From assembly GCA_041639705.1 (NCBI GenBank), contig JBEQBT010000148.1, forward strand, positions 1 through 8,152: 8,152 nt of DNA, in the 5' to 3' direction. Below the pieces are notes generated by a model, which saw only the letters and a list, made by a program, of their open reading frames with translations, was not told the DNA's origin and made no database searches. This DNA is from JARDZI01 sp041639705. Its GTDB lineage: Bacteria > Bacillota > Clostridia > Clostridiales > Caloramatoraceae. Both the position numbers and the translations under genes were made by a program. Of this stretch, positions 1 to 5,351 are shown in pieces. Every line of letters begins with the position of its first letter. The first letter of the stretch is position 1.

Positions 1-429
1 GTTTAACCATTTGCCCATAAGCATGGCAGTAATGCTTACATTTATTGAATGCTTAAGAGTGTATTCATCCTTTTGCTCAATAAGCTTCATATATGATAAT
101 ACACCTCTACCTGATTTTGCGCTGTCAAGAAGTCCATCAATAATATTCTCAAATTCTAATAAATTGACTGTTTTCTGGTATCTTGCAATTTTGAAACCAT
201 CTTTTATTTTGTCTACAGATTCTGTATAGTCTTTTTCAAAGTGTTTATATTCAACATTTTCAGGTCTTATATCTTTAATCCCAACCTGCTTTATACCAAA
301 CTCCAAGAGCTTTAAAATAAGTCCATTTGTCAGTTGGGTACCTTCAGAAATTAAGAGGTTTCCACTGTTTGTATAGACATCTTGCTCTATAACCATCTGT
401 GAGTTCAAACAATCTACACTAACTTTCAT
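1..429 (-). CDS. HD-GYP domain protein, 5' part (runs off left edge)
   Basis: The reading frame starts at ATG 429 on the minus strand and stays open to base 1, giving 143 residues with no stop. A purine-rich ribosome site (AAAGGGATGA on the minus strand) lies just upstream. Residues 1-60 form a small beta-rich N-terminal region of the kind that precedes HD-GYP domains. Residues 121-143 (DEYTLKHSINVSITAMLMGK followed by WLN) match the start of the HD-GYP domain, where a Tyr-Thr-x-x-His-Ser-x-Asn-Val block is typical. HD-GYP proteins usually hydrolyse cyclic di-GMP, using a metal-binding HD pair and a GYP motif. Those residues lie beyond the window edge, so catalytic competence cannot be judged. 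No membrane segment or receiver domain is visible in this part. The gene is divergent from the DUF2161-type gene at 595. Confidence 0.85.
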   Translation of the reverse strand, partial: MKVSVDCLNSQMVIEQDVYTNSGNLLISEGTQLTNGLILKLLEFGIKQVGIKDIRPENVEYKHFEKDYTESVDKIKDGFKIARYQKTVNLLEFENIIDGLLDSAKSGRGVLSYMKLIEQKDEYTLKHSINVSITAMLMGKWLN

Positions 430-468
430 ATATTCATCCCTTTCAATTTATGACGTTTAAATTAAAAG

Positions 469-506
469 ATTATATTTAGTATATATAATTCTACAAGATG
501 TAACAA
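469..506 (-). promoter_or_regulatory. candidate promoter for the HD-GYP gene
   Basis: On the minus strand, TTGTTA (506-501) and TATACT (483-478) are 17 bp apart, close to the vegetative sigma-A consensus. An overlapping alternative is TTGTAG (496-491) and TATAAT (474-469), spaced 16 bp. Either would give a leader of roughly 30-45 nt ahead of the ATG at 429. The region is AT-rich, so chance matches are possible. Confidence 0.45.
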
Positions 507-594
507 ATTCCTTTAATATGAAGTGAAATTATGTTAAAATATTTACAAATTAGTTAACCTTTATACATTCCCAATGTGATAGGAGTGAATTTTT

Positions 595-1338
595 GTGGAA
601 GACATCAAAGATAAGATATTGGAAATAGATTTATATAAGCCAGTTAGGGACGTTTTTATAGAACATGGTTATACTGTTAGAAGTGAGGTTAAGGATTGCG
701 ACATAACAGCAATTAAGGATGAGGAGCTTGTTGTGGTTGAGCTTAAGAGGAACCTAAGTGTAAGCCTGTTGGCTCAAGCAGCGAGAAGGCAGAAATTCGC
801 CGATTTAGTTTATATTGCTGTTCCTAAACCTAAAAAGGCAGTTGCTAACTCCAAGTGGCAGGATATTTGTCATTTAATAAGACGCCTTGAGCTTGGATTG
901 ATACTTGTTTCCTTTAAGGGAGAAAAGGGATTCGTAGAGATTCCTATACATCCAGTACCTTTTGATAGGGAGAAAAGTAAAAAGATGAATAAGAAAAAAA
1001 GGGATGCCATAATAAAAGAAGCTAAGGCTAGATTTATGGATTTTAATGTAGGAGGAAGCAGCGGTAAAAAACTCCTAACTGCCTATAGAGAGAATGCAAT
1101 ATTTATTGCTTGCTGCCTTAATAAACTTGGGCCCTTATCACCAAAGCAGCTAAGGAAATTAGGGACGGATCCTAAAAAGACAACCTCCATACTTTCAGAA
1201 AATCATTATGGTTGGTTTGAAAAGGTTGAAAGAGGAGTGTATTCAATTAATGAGCTTGGGAAGGAAGGTCTGAATTTATATAAAGAATTAGCAGACTATT
1301 CCTATGATAATCTGGAAAGAATATTGAAAAAGCTATGA
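595..1338 (+). CDS. DUF2161-type PD-(D/E)XK nuclease-fold protein with C-terminal winged helix
   Basis: This is a 247-residue protein starting at GTG 595, with AGGAGTGA about 6 bases upstream. The N-terminal part carries a PD-(D/E)XK-like core. A Cys-Asp-Ile-Thr-Ala segment (Asp36 as the likely acidic ligand) is followed by a strand ending in Glu49-Leu50-Lys51, the ExK half of the motif, and then by a helix with Gln61 and Arg64-Arg65. This arrangement, with the following strand at residues 70-78 (ADLVYIAVP), is what I recall of the DUF2161 family of predicted phosphodiesterases. Residues 125-150 are a very basic linker. Residues 166-230 read as a winged helix: helices around SPKQLRKLG and DPKKTTSIL, then a wing ending GVYSINELG. 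The protein is probably cytosolic and DNA- or nucleotide-interacting. Its substrate is unknown. It has no close partner gene: the upstream gene is divergent and the next is 213 bp away. Confidence 0.75.
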   Translation: MEDIKDKILEIDLYKPVRDVFIEHGYTVRSEVKDCDITAIKDEELVVVELKRNLSVSLLAQAARRQKFADLVYIAVPKPKKAVANSKWQDICHLIRRLELGLILVSFKGEKGFVEIPIHPVPFDREKSKKMNKKKRDAIIKEAKARFMDFNVGGSSGKKLLTAYRENAIFIACCLNKLGPLSPKQLRKLGTDPKKTTSILSENHYGWFEKVERGVYSINELGKEGLNLYKELADYSYDNLERILKKL

Positions 1339-1469
1339 TGTTACATTAGATACAGTAAAAAAACATTGTTATGGACTGCATAAAAGTTAGATGAACAAAA
1401 ATTATGATATTAAAATAGAGTTTTGGGCTATAAAATACACTTAGTAAGCGTCCCAAGAAATAGCTCTAA

Positions 1470-1488
1470 ATTGCATAGCAGTTGCAAT
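1470..1488. repeat. short inverted repeat overlapping a -35 element
   Basis: ATTGCA (1470-1475) and TGCAAT (1483-1488) form perfect 6-bp arms around a 7-base centre. The right arm overlaps the candidate -35 at 1482-1487, a usual position for a repressor operator. Six-bp arms can arise by chance in AT-rich DNA, so the regulatory reading is only an inference. Confidence 0.3.
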
Positions 1489-1509
1489 CCATTATATCTT
1501 TGATATACT
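1482..1509 (+). promoter_or_regulatory. candidate promoter for the DUF3785-like/nitroreductase pair
   Basis: TTGCAA (1482-1487) and TATACT (1504-1509) are separated by 16 bp, a reasonable sigma-A type promoter. It would give a leader of about 35 nt before the ATG at 1552. The rest of the 1339-1551 gap shows no gene, no convincing terminator for the preceding gene and no riboswitch I recognise. Confidence 0.45.
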
Positions 1510-1551
1510 TTACATTAGATGGGAAAATAAATAATATTATAGAGGTGAATT

Positions 1552-1971
1552 ATGGAAACTTATAAATTTAAATTTGATGAAAAAGAATTTGATCTTGGAG
1601 AAGATAATTGCGAATATTTTGTGAATGATGAAGAGAAGCCAGTAACGGGAATAGGGAGAGAGGATATTTTAGCACTTTTAAACCAAAGGGAAGAAATAGA
1701 TTTTAGTTTAGAGTATTATGATCAACCATGTAATAACTGCTTTTATGGAAAAGAAGAAAAGGCTAAGGCTTTTAAGTTTTTAGAATATCATTTCTATCTA
1801 TTTACTAAGAACAGTGAATATGTAATAAGCAGTATATCAAAAGAATACATGGATACATCCTTTAATAAGCTACTCAAAAGAGGAAAGGTTGATAACAGCT
1901 ATATTGCTATCATTACGGTGTGTAGCAATTGTGGGAACTACTCCATTGAAATCGAACAGTGTGAAGTTTAA
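1552..1971 (+). CDS. small four-cysteine protein, DUF3785-like
   Basis: This is a 139-residue acidic protein starting at ATG 1552, with AGAGGTGA ideally spaced upstream. It has two CxxC pairs, Cys60/Cys63 (CNNC) and Cys124/Cys127 (CSNC), far apart in sequence. This suggests a zinc-ribbon-like metal site joining the middle and the C-terminus. Two further cysteines lie at 20 and 137. Conserved-looking blocks are the aromatic FLEYHFYLFTK (76-86) and the C-terminal NYSIEIEQ (129-136). The overall pattern resembles DUF3785, an uncharacterised clostridial family of about this length; I am moderately sure of that match. There is no signal peptide or membrane segment, so it is probably cytosolic. The nitroreductase start lies 22 bp after its stop, so the two are likely co-transcribed. 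Function is unknown. Confidence 0.72.
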   Translation: METYKFKFDEKEFDLGEDNCEYFVNDEEKPVTGIGREDILALLNQREEIDFSLEYYDQPCNNCFYGKEEKAKAFKFLEYHFYLFTKNSEYVISSISKEYMDTSFNKLLKRGKVDNSYIAIITVCSNCGNYSIEIEQCEV

Positions 1972-1993
1972 TGATGTATTAGGGGGATATAAA

Positions 1994-2863
1994 ATGAATA
2001 AGCAAAATAATCAATATTTTGACAAGCCAATAATCGATGTAATAAAGTCAAGACATTCAATAAGAACATATAGTTCTGAAAAATTAAGTGAAGAATTAAA
2101 GATCAAGCTTCTAGATTATGCAAAGGATATAAAAGGTCCATTTGAAGCTAAAGTTAGATTGGAATTAGTAGATAAATTAAAAGCAGCTGAAACGGAAAAT
2201 GTCAAAATAGGTACCTATGGAGTTATAAAGGGAGCAAATGCATTCATTGCAGGGGTTGTTGAGAATGGGGATATGTCCCTTGAAATGCTTGGATATTGTT
2301 TAGAAAAGCTTGTGCTGTACGAAACCTCCCTAGGACTTGGAACCTGTTGGCTTGGAGGGACCTTTAAGAAAAGTGAATTTGTTAAAGCTCTAAACCTAAA
2401 AGAAAATGAAATACTGCCAGTTGTTACTCCAATAGGATATGAGGCAAATAAGAAAAGCATGGTTGAATATATTATGAGGCGATTTGCAGGTTCAGAAAAC
2501 AGAAAAACATGGAATGAGCTTTTCTATAATGGAGATTTTGAAACATCTCTGGATGAAAAATCTGCAGGTAACTATGCAACAGCTCTTGAGATGGTCAGGC
2601 TTGCACCTTCTGCATCAAATAAGCAGCCCTGGAGAATCCTAAAGCAGGATAATTATTGCCACTTTTATATGGAAACAGCAAAGGGATATAGTAATGTCCT
2701 GGGGTTCAATATTCAAAAGATTGATATGGGAATAGCCATGTGTCATTTTGAAATGACATTGGTTGAAGCAGGAGTAAATGGACACTGGGAATATGAGTAT
2801 TGCAGACAATTTTCTGTTAAGAATGATAATATTGAATACATAGCTAGCTGGATTGAAGAATAA
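1994..2863 (+). CDS. nitroreductase family protein (TM1586-type, FMN-binding)
   Basis: This is a 289-residue flavoprotein. The ATG at 1994 is chosen because AGGGGG sits 7 bases upstream. An in-frame ATG at 1889 exists, but it lies inside the preceding gene and has no such site. The N-terminal SRHSIRTY (19-26) is the usual FMN-phosphate-binding start of nitroreductases. GLGTCWLGGTF (114-124) is the glycine-rich block seen in the fold. A second half with APSASNKQPWR (204-214) resembles the same substrate/FMN segment, as in the long TM1586-like nitroreductases, where two half-domains occur in one chain. Such enzymes reduce nitro compounds, quinones or flavins with NAD(P)H; the physiological substrate cannot be told from sequence. 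The gene follows the DUF3785-like gene by 22 bp. No clear terminator follows it, so transcription may continue into msrA. Confidence 0.85.
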   Translation: MNKQNNQYFDKPIIDVIKSRHSIRTYSSEKLSEELKIKLLDYAKDIKGPFEAKVRLELVDKLKAAETENVKIGTYGVIKGANAFIAGVVENGDMSLEMLGYCLEKLVLYETSLGLGTCWLGGTFKKSEFVKALNLKENEILPVVTPIGYEANKKSMVEYIMRRFAGSENRKTWNELFYNGDFETSLDEKSAGNYATALEMVRLAPSASNKQPWRILKQDNYCHFYMETAKGYSNVLGFNIQKIDMGIAMCHFEMTLVEAGVNGHWEYEYCRQFSVKNDNIEYIASWIEE

Positions 2864-2921
2864 GCATAAGAAATTGGAAAAAACTAAGTAATATGTGCTT
2901 AATAAAGTACAAATACAGTTT

Positions 2922-2950
2922 TTGTGGATTATGTGAATTCTGCAAATAAT
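2922..2950 (+). promoter_or_regulatory. weak candidate promoter for msrA
   Basis: TTGTGG (2922-2927) and AATAAT (2945-2950) are spaced 17 bp in the 126-bp gap before msrA. The match is only moderate, and msrA may instead be read from the upstream operon, since no terminator is visible between them. Confidence 0.25.
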
Positions 2951-2974
2951 ATGGCAAGCAGTATGGAATTATAG

Positions 2975-2981
2975 AAAGGAG
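2975..2981 (+). promoter_or_regulatory. ribosome binding site fixing the TTG start of msrA
   Basis: AAAGGAG lies 8 bases before TTG 2990. The nearby GTG at 2992 is out of frame, and no in-frame ATG occurs before the catalytic GCFWC motif, so the TTG is the only reasonable start. Confidence 0.7.
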
Positions 2982-2989
2982 TTTTTAAT

Positions 2990-3556
2990 TTGTGTATAAC
3001 AAATGAAAATCAAAAATATGAAACTGCAATATTTGCTGGAGGATGTTTTTGGTGTATGGTTTCCCCATTTGATGTGCTGGATGGGATAATTGAAATAAAA
3101 TCAGGCTATATGGGAGGGCATAAGGAAAACCCAACATACAAGGATGTAAAGTCACAAACCTCAGGACACTATGAGGTGATAAGAATAATATATGACCCAT
3201 CTTTAATAGGCTATGATAAACTTCTACAAGCATTTTGGAGACAAGTTGACCCAACAGATGATGAGGGACAGTTCCAGGACAGAGGTGAGTCATACAGAAC
3301 TGCCATTTTCTATACAACAGAGGAACAGAAGGAAAAAGCAGAGAATTCAAGGAAGGAAATGGATCAATCAGGAAGATTCCCAGGACCCATAGTTACTAAA
3401 ATACTTCCTGCTGCTACTTTCTATGAGGCAGAGGGATACCATCAGGATTTCTACATAAAAAGTCCAGTTGAATACAAGCAGGACAGAAAAATATCAGGAA
3501 GGGACGAATTCATACAAAAGTATTGGGGAGATGAATACTTCGACATATATAATTAG
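2990..3556 (+). CDS. msrA: peptide-methionine (S)-S-oxide reductase MsrA
   Basis: This is a 188-residue cytosolic repair enzyme that reduces the S-epimer of methionine sulfoxide in proteins, recycled by thioredoxin. The diagnostic AGGCFWC motif is at residues 16-22, with Cys19 as the catalytic thiol. Cys22 gives a CxxC pair that may act in resolving the sulfenic acid. Other family blocks are GYMGGHKENPTY (39-50), GHYE (59-62, supplying the acidic active-site residue), FWRQVDPTD (82-90), QDRGESYR (96-103) and FYEAEGYHQDF (144-154). Length is normal for a stand-alone MsrA, and there is no MsrB domain or signal peptide. The start is TTG. Some clostridial MsrAs carry selenocysteine at the catalytic position; here it is an ordinary cysteine codon. 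The neighbouring nitroreductase makes a loose redox-stress theme, but common regulation is only inferred. The same frame stays open for 19 codons after the TAG stop (see findings). Confidence 0.95.
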   Translation: MCITNENQKYETAIFAGGCFWCMVSPFDVLDGIIEIKSGYMGGHKENPTYKDVKSQTSGHYEVIRIIYDPSLIGYDKLLQAFWRQVDPTDDEGQFQDRGESYRTAIFYTTEEQKEKAENSRKEMDQSGRFPGPIVTKILPAATFYEAEGYHQDFYIKSPVEYKQDRKISGRDEFIQKYWGDEYFDIYN

Positions 3557-3602
3557 GCAGAAATCGGTCAACCTGACGCTACAATGCAATTTCCAGGCAC
3601 TA

Positions 3603-3631
3603 TTGCTAAAGCATAAGAAATAGGATAAACT
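3603..3631 (+). promoter_or_regulatory. candidate promoter for the leader ORF/transporter region
   Basis: TTGCTA (3603-3608) and TAAACT (3626-3631) are spaced exactly 17 bp, each matching four of six consensus bases. A start near 3638 would place the strong ribosome site at 3650 close to the 5' end, and would make a leader of about 280 nt before the transporter ATG at 3918. Confidence 0.35.
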
Positions 3632-3661
3632 ATAAATATATTTATATGTGGAGGTGTAAAG

Positions 3662-3787
3662 ATGGCAGTCATTATCAAGTCAAGCATGATTGATTATTTG
3701 GCAACAGCTCATGCTATCACAAACAGTTTTGGACAATATAGGGAAAGTGTGTCCAAAACTGAATATTATGTAAACTTGATAGTGTAG
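3662..3787 (+). CDS. 41-residue small ORF, possible leader peptide
   Basis: ATG 3662 opens a 41-codon frame ending at TAG 3785-3787. The best ribosome site in the window (GGAGGTG, 3650-3656) sits 5 bases upstream, which is the main reason to believe it is translated. The peptide begins MAVIIKSSMIDYLATAHAIT and ends YYVNLIV. It has no recognisable domain, no clear membrane segment and no match I know. Its second half is encoded over a 12-bp inverted repeat (3724-3761), and its stop lies in the loop of another (3768-3797). An intrinsic terminator follows 24 bp after the stop, then the MFS transporter gene. It could be a leader peptide of an attenuator, an independent small protein with its own terminator, or the 5' remnant of a lost gene. 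The sequence alone does not decide. Confidence 0.45.
   Translation: MAVIIKSSMIDYLATAHAITNSFGQYRESVSKTEYYVNLIV
3724..3761 (+). repeat. 12-bp perfect inverted repeat (stem-loop) inside the small ORF
   Basis: Arms 3724-3735 (CAGTTTTGGACA) and 3750-3761 are perfect reverse complements around a 14-base loop. The core TTTTGGAC of the left arm recurs at 3854-3861, directly after the terminator T-run. The right arm could therefore in principle pair with either copy. No T-run follows, so it is not itself a terminator. Confidence 0.7.
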
Positions 3788-3797
3788 AACTTTACAT
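3768..3797 (+). repeat. 7-bp inverted repeat around the small-ORF stop codon
   Basis: ATGTAAA (3768-3774) and TTTACAT (3791-3797) flank a 16-base loop that contains the TAG stop at 3785-3787. The stem is weak and all but one pair is A/T. It matters only because it lies in line between the stronger stem at 3724-3761 and the terminator at 3812. Confidence 0.35.
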
Positions 3798-3811
3798 CTA
3801 AAAATTGAAAC

Positions 3812-3857
3812 ATAACTCCTAAGTAAGGTCTCTACTTAGGAGTTATTTGTATTTTTT
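3812..3857 (+). terminator. strong intrinsic terminator upstream of the MFS gene
   Basis: Arms 3812-3825 and 3833-3846 are a perfect 14-bp inverted repeat (ATAACTCCTAAGTA and complement) with a 7-base loop. TTTG and a run of six T (3852-3857) follow. It ends transcription from the small ORF and possibly from msrA. Because it lies only 60 bp before the transporter start, it could also act as the off-state structure of an attenuator. Confidence 0.85.
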
Positions 3858-3902
3858 GGACGCATTTTGGATGGGTGGGCAAAGAACACTGCAAACAAGA
3901 TG

Positions 3903-3909
3903 AAGGGGG
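3903..3909 (+). promoter_or_regulatory. ribosome binding site deciding the MFS start
   Basis: AAGGGGG lies 8 bases before ATG 3918. The in-frame ATGs at 3867 and 3900 lack such a site, so translation most likely begins at 3918. Confidence 0.7.
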
Positions 3910-3917
3910 ATAATACC

Positions 3918-5126
3918 ATGGAAAACAATATTAAATTAAAGAGAAACGTTTATAAAAATTATATATTCACTCTACTAGCCAGTGTGGACTTTACCCGTGG
4001 AATATGGATGATTTACCTTGCAAGTAAGGGCATGAGTCTTACACAGCTAGGCTTTCTTGAAACCATATTTCACATAACATCCTTTGCAATGGAGGTTCCA
4101 ACAGGTGCTATTGCTGATATATTTGGTAGAAAGGTGAGCAGAATAGCTGGAAGAGCTTCTTCAATCATAAGCGTTATACTGCTTCTTGTGGCAAATGATT
4201 TTCTTTGGTTTGCAATATCTTTTGTATTTACAGCTCTTTCCTATAACCTGGAATCAGGTGCAGGAGATGCATTGATTTATGATTCCCTTAAGGAAATCGG
4301 GGAAGAGGATAGATACATGAAAATATCAGGTAATAAAGAATTGTTTTATCAAACAGCAGGCATTATTTCCTTTTTTATAGGTGGCTACCTGGCTGTTAGG
4401 AGCTATAATATAGCATTTATACTAACTATAATTATTGGAATTATAACATTAGTTCAATCCTTTGCTTTTAAGGAACCAAGTATGGGAAGGGTACACCCTA
4501 GAGAGGAAAAAGAAAATATATTTATTAAACAGCTAAAGGATAGTGTAAAGGTTCTAGCTAAAAGTCCAAGGATAATTTTTCTTATAGTCTTCTTAGAGGT
4601 TATAATGGTATTTTGCACGAGTATTTTCTTTTATTTGCAGAATTATCTTAAAGGAAATGGTTATAACGAAGCAGAAATAGGGATTATATATGCTCTTTCA
4701 TCACTTGCAGCAGCCTTGTCCGCGCCAATGGTGCATAAAATTGAAAAAACAATTAAGGAGCAAGGTGTTCTTATTATAATTCCCATTATCACAATAGCCT
4801 CTATTTGGGGAATTGCCTTGAGCCAATATCAGTATATATTTTTCATTATTCTTATGCTTACAGAAAGTGTAATATTTGTAGCTACAAGTGATTATATAAA
4901 CAAGATGATTCCAAGCGAAAACAGAGCTACAATCCTCTCCTTCTCAAGTATGGTATTCAGCTTTTTTATGATCACCCTGTTTCCAGTAATAGGCTTGATT
5001 GGGGACAAGTACTCATTGATTACTGCATTTAAATGGTTGGGAGTACTTGGAAGTGTGTTTGTAGCATTGAATAGTATTATATTGTTGGCTAATACGAAAA
5101 AAAGGAAGGAAATTAGAGAGCAATAA
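3918..5126 (+). CDS. MFS transporter, efflux type
   Basis: This is a 402-residue integral membrane protein from ATG 3918. It has about 12 hydrophobic segments in two halves, separated by a charged cytoplasmic loop around residues 185-215 (rich in Glu, Lys and Arg). MFS motif A is visible as GAIADIFGRK (63-72) in the loop after the second helix. ENRATILSFSSM (334-345) in the second half is typical of the MFS branch containing many predicted drug-efflux proteins. Length is normal and nothing appears truncated. The substrate cannot be read from the sequence; drug or metabolite export is the family-based guess. There is no adjacent classical regulator gene. Instead a small ORF, stem-loops and a terminator precede it, which suggests control in the leader RNA. 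Two terminators follow. Up to 17 extra codons exist upstream (ATG 3867), but they lack a ribosome site and begin just after a terminator. Confidence 0.85.
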   Translation: MENNIKLKRNVYKNYIFTLLASVDFTRGIWMIYLASKGMSLTQLGFLETIFHITSFAMEVPTGAIADIFGRKVSRIAGRASSIISVILLLVANDFLWFAISFVFTALSYNLESGAGDALIYDSLKEIGEEDRYMKISGNKELFYQTAGIISFFIGGYLAVRSYNIAFILTIIIGIITLVQSFAFKEPSMGRVHPREEKENIFIKQLKDSVKVLAKSPRIIFLIVFLEVIMVFCTSIFFYLQNYLKGNGYNEAEIGIIYALSSLAAALSAPMVHKIEKTIKEQGVLIIIPIITIASIWGIALSQYQYIFFIILMLTESVIFVATSDYINKMIPSENRATILSFSSMVFSFFMITLFPVIGLIGDKYSLITAFKWLGVLGSVFVALNSIILLANTKKRKEIREQ

Positions 5127-5154
5127 AGTATTTAGTTATGTAATATATAGACAT

Positions 5155-5203
5155 AAGCCAATAATTCAACCAGTGATTGAATTATTGGCTTTAATTATTT
5201 TTG
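5155..5203 (+). terminator. intrinsic terminator after the MFS gene
   Basis: Perfect 15-bp arms 5155-5169 (AAGCCAATAATTCAA) and 5177-5191 with a 7-base loop are followed by TAATTATTTTTG. It lies 28 bp after the transporter stop. Confidence 0.85.
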
Positions 5204-5209
5204 TTCTTA

Positions 5210-5244
5210 GGCTCTAGATTACCATGCATCTGCACTGTAGAGCC
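5210..5244. repeat. stem-loop between two terminators
   Basis: GGCTCTA (5210-5216) and TAGAGCC (5238-5244) form a perfect 7-bp stem with a 21-base loop containing the palindrome ATGCAT. It sits in the 97 bp between the MFS terminator and a second terminator. No ORF explains it, and the transcribed strand is unknown. Confidence 0.4.
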
Positions 5245-5300
5245 CAATATTATGGCTTCAGATGATGAACACTACTCCACATATATAAAAGCTTATAATT

Positions 5301-5346
5301 GCCATACCCCTAAAATTTTATCTTCTCTAGGAGTATGGCTTTTTTA
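5301..5346 (+). terminator. second terminator between convergent genes
   Basis: Arms 5301-5312 and 5328-5339 pair over 12 bp with one mismatch and a 15-base loop, followed by a six-T run (5340-5345) and more T-rich sequence on the plus strand. On the minus strand the hairpin lies 12 bp after the lipoprotein stop but is followed only by a weaker T-rich stretch. It may therefore serve both directions, with the plus direction clearly stronger. Confidence 0.7.
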
Positions 5347-5351
5347 ATTTT

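Noticed and set aside
11..229. Plus-strand frame of 72 codons at the left edge
   Set aside because: It is antisense to the HD-GYP coding frame, which is open for all 429 bases and has a proper ribosome site.
1391..1444. 17-codon ORF starting MNKNYDIK in the gap before the DUF3785-like gene
   Set aside because: No ribosome site and no supporting signal; expected by chance in AT-rich DNA.
1341..1520. 11-bp direct repeat TTACATTAGAT at 1341-1351 and 1510-1520
   Set aside because: Short and AT-rich. The 158 bp between the copies show no inverted ends or coding potential that would mark an element.
2215..2460. Minus-strand frame of 81 codons
   Set aside because: It is antisense to the middle of the nitroreductase gene, low-complexity and without a ribosome site.
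2897..2912. Imperfect GTGCTT/AAGTAC hairpin after the nitroreductase gene
   Set aside because: Only six pairs with a mismatch and no following T-run, so not called a terminator.
2985..3350. Open minus-strand frame of 121 codons
   Set aside because: It lies antisense to msrA, whose motifs are unmistakable; the composition is that of a shadow frame.
2863..3632. AGCATAAGAAAT repeated at 2863 and 3610, flanking msrA, with partial similarity beyond
   Set aside because: A 12-base exact match is expected about once or more by chance in 8 kb of AT-rich DNA, and the flanking similarity is patchy, so it does not support insertion of msrA as a unit.
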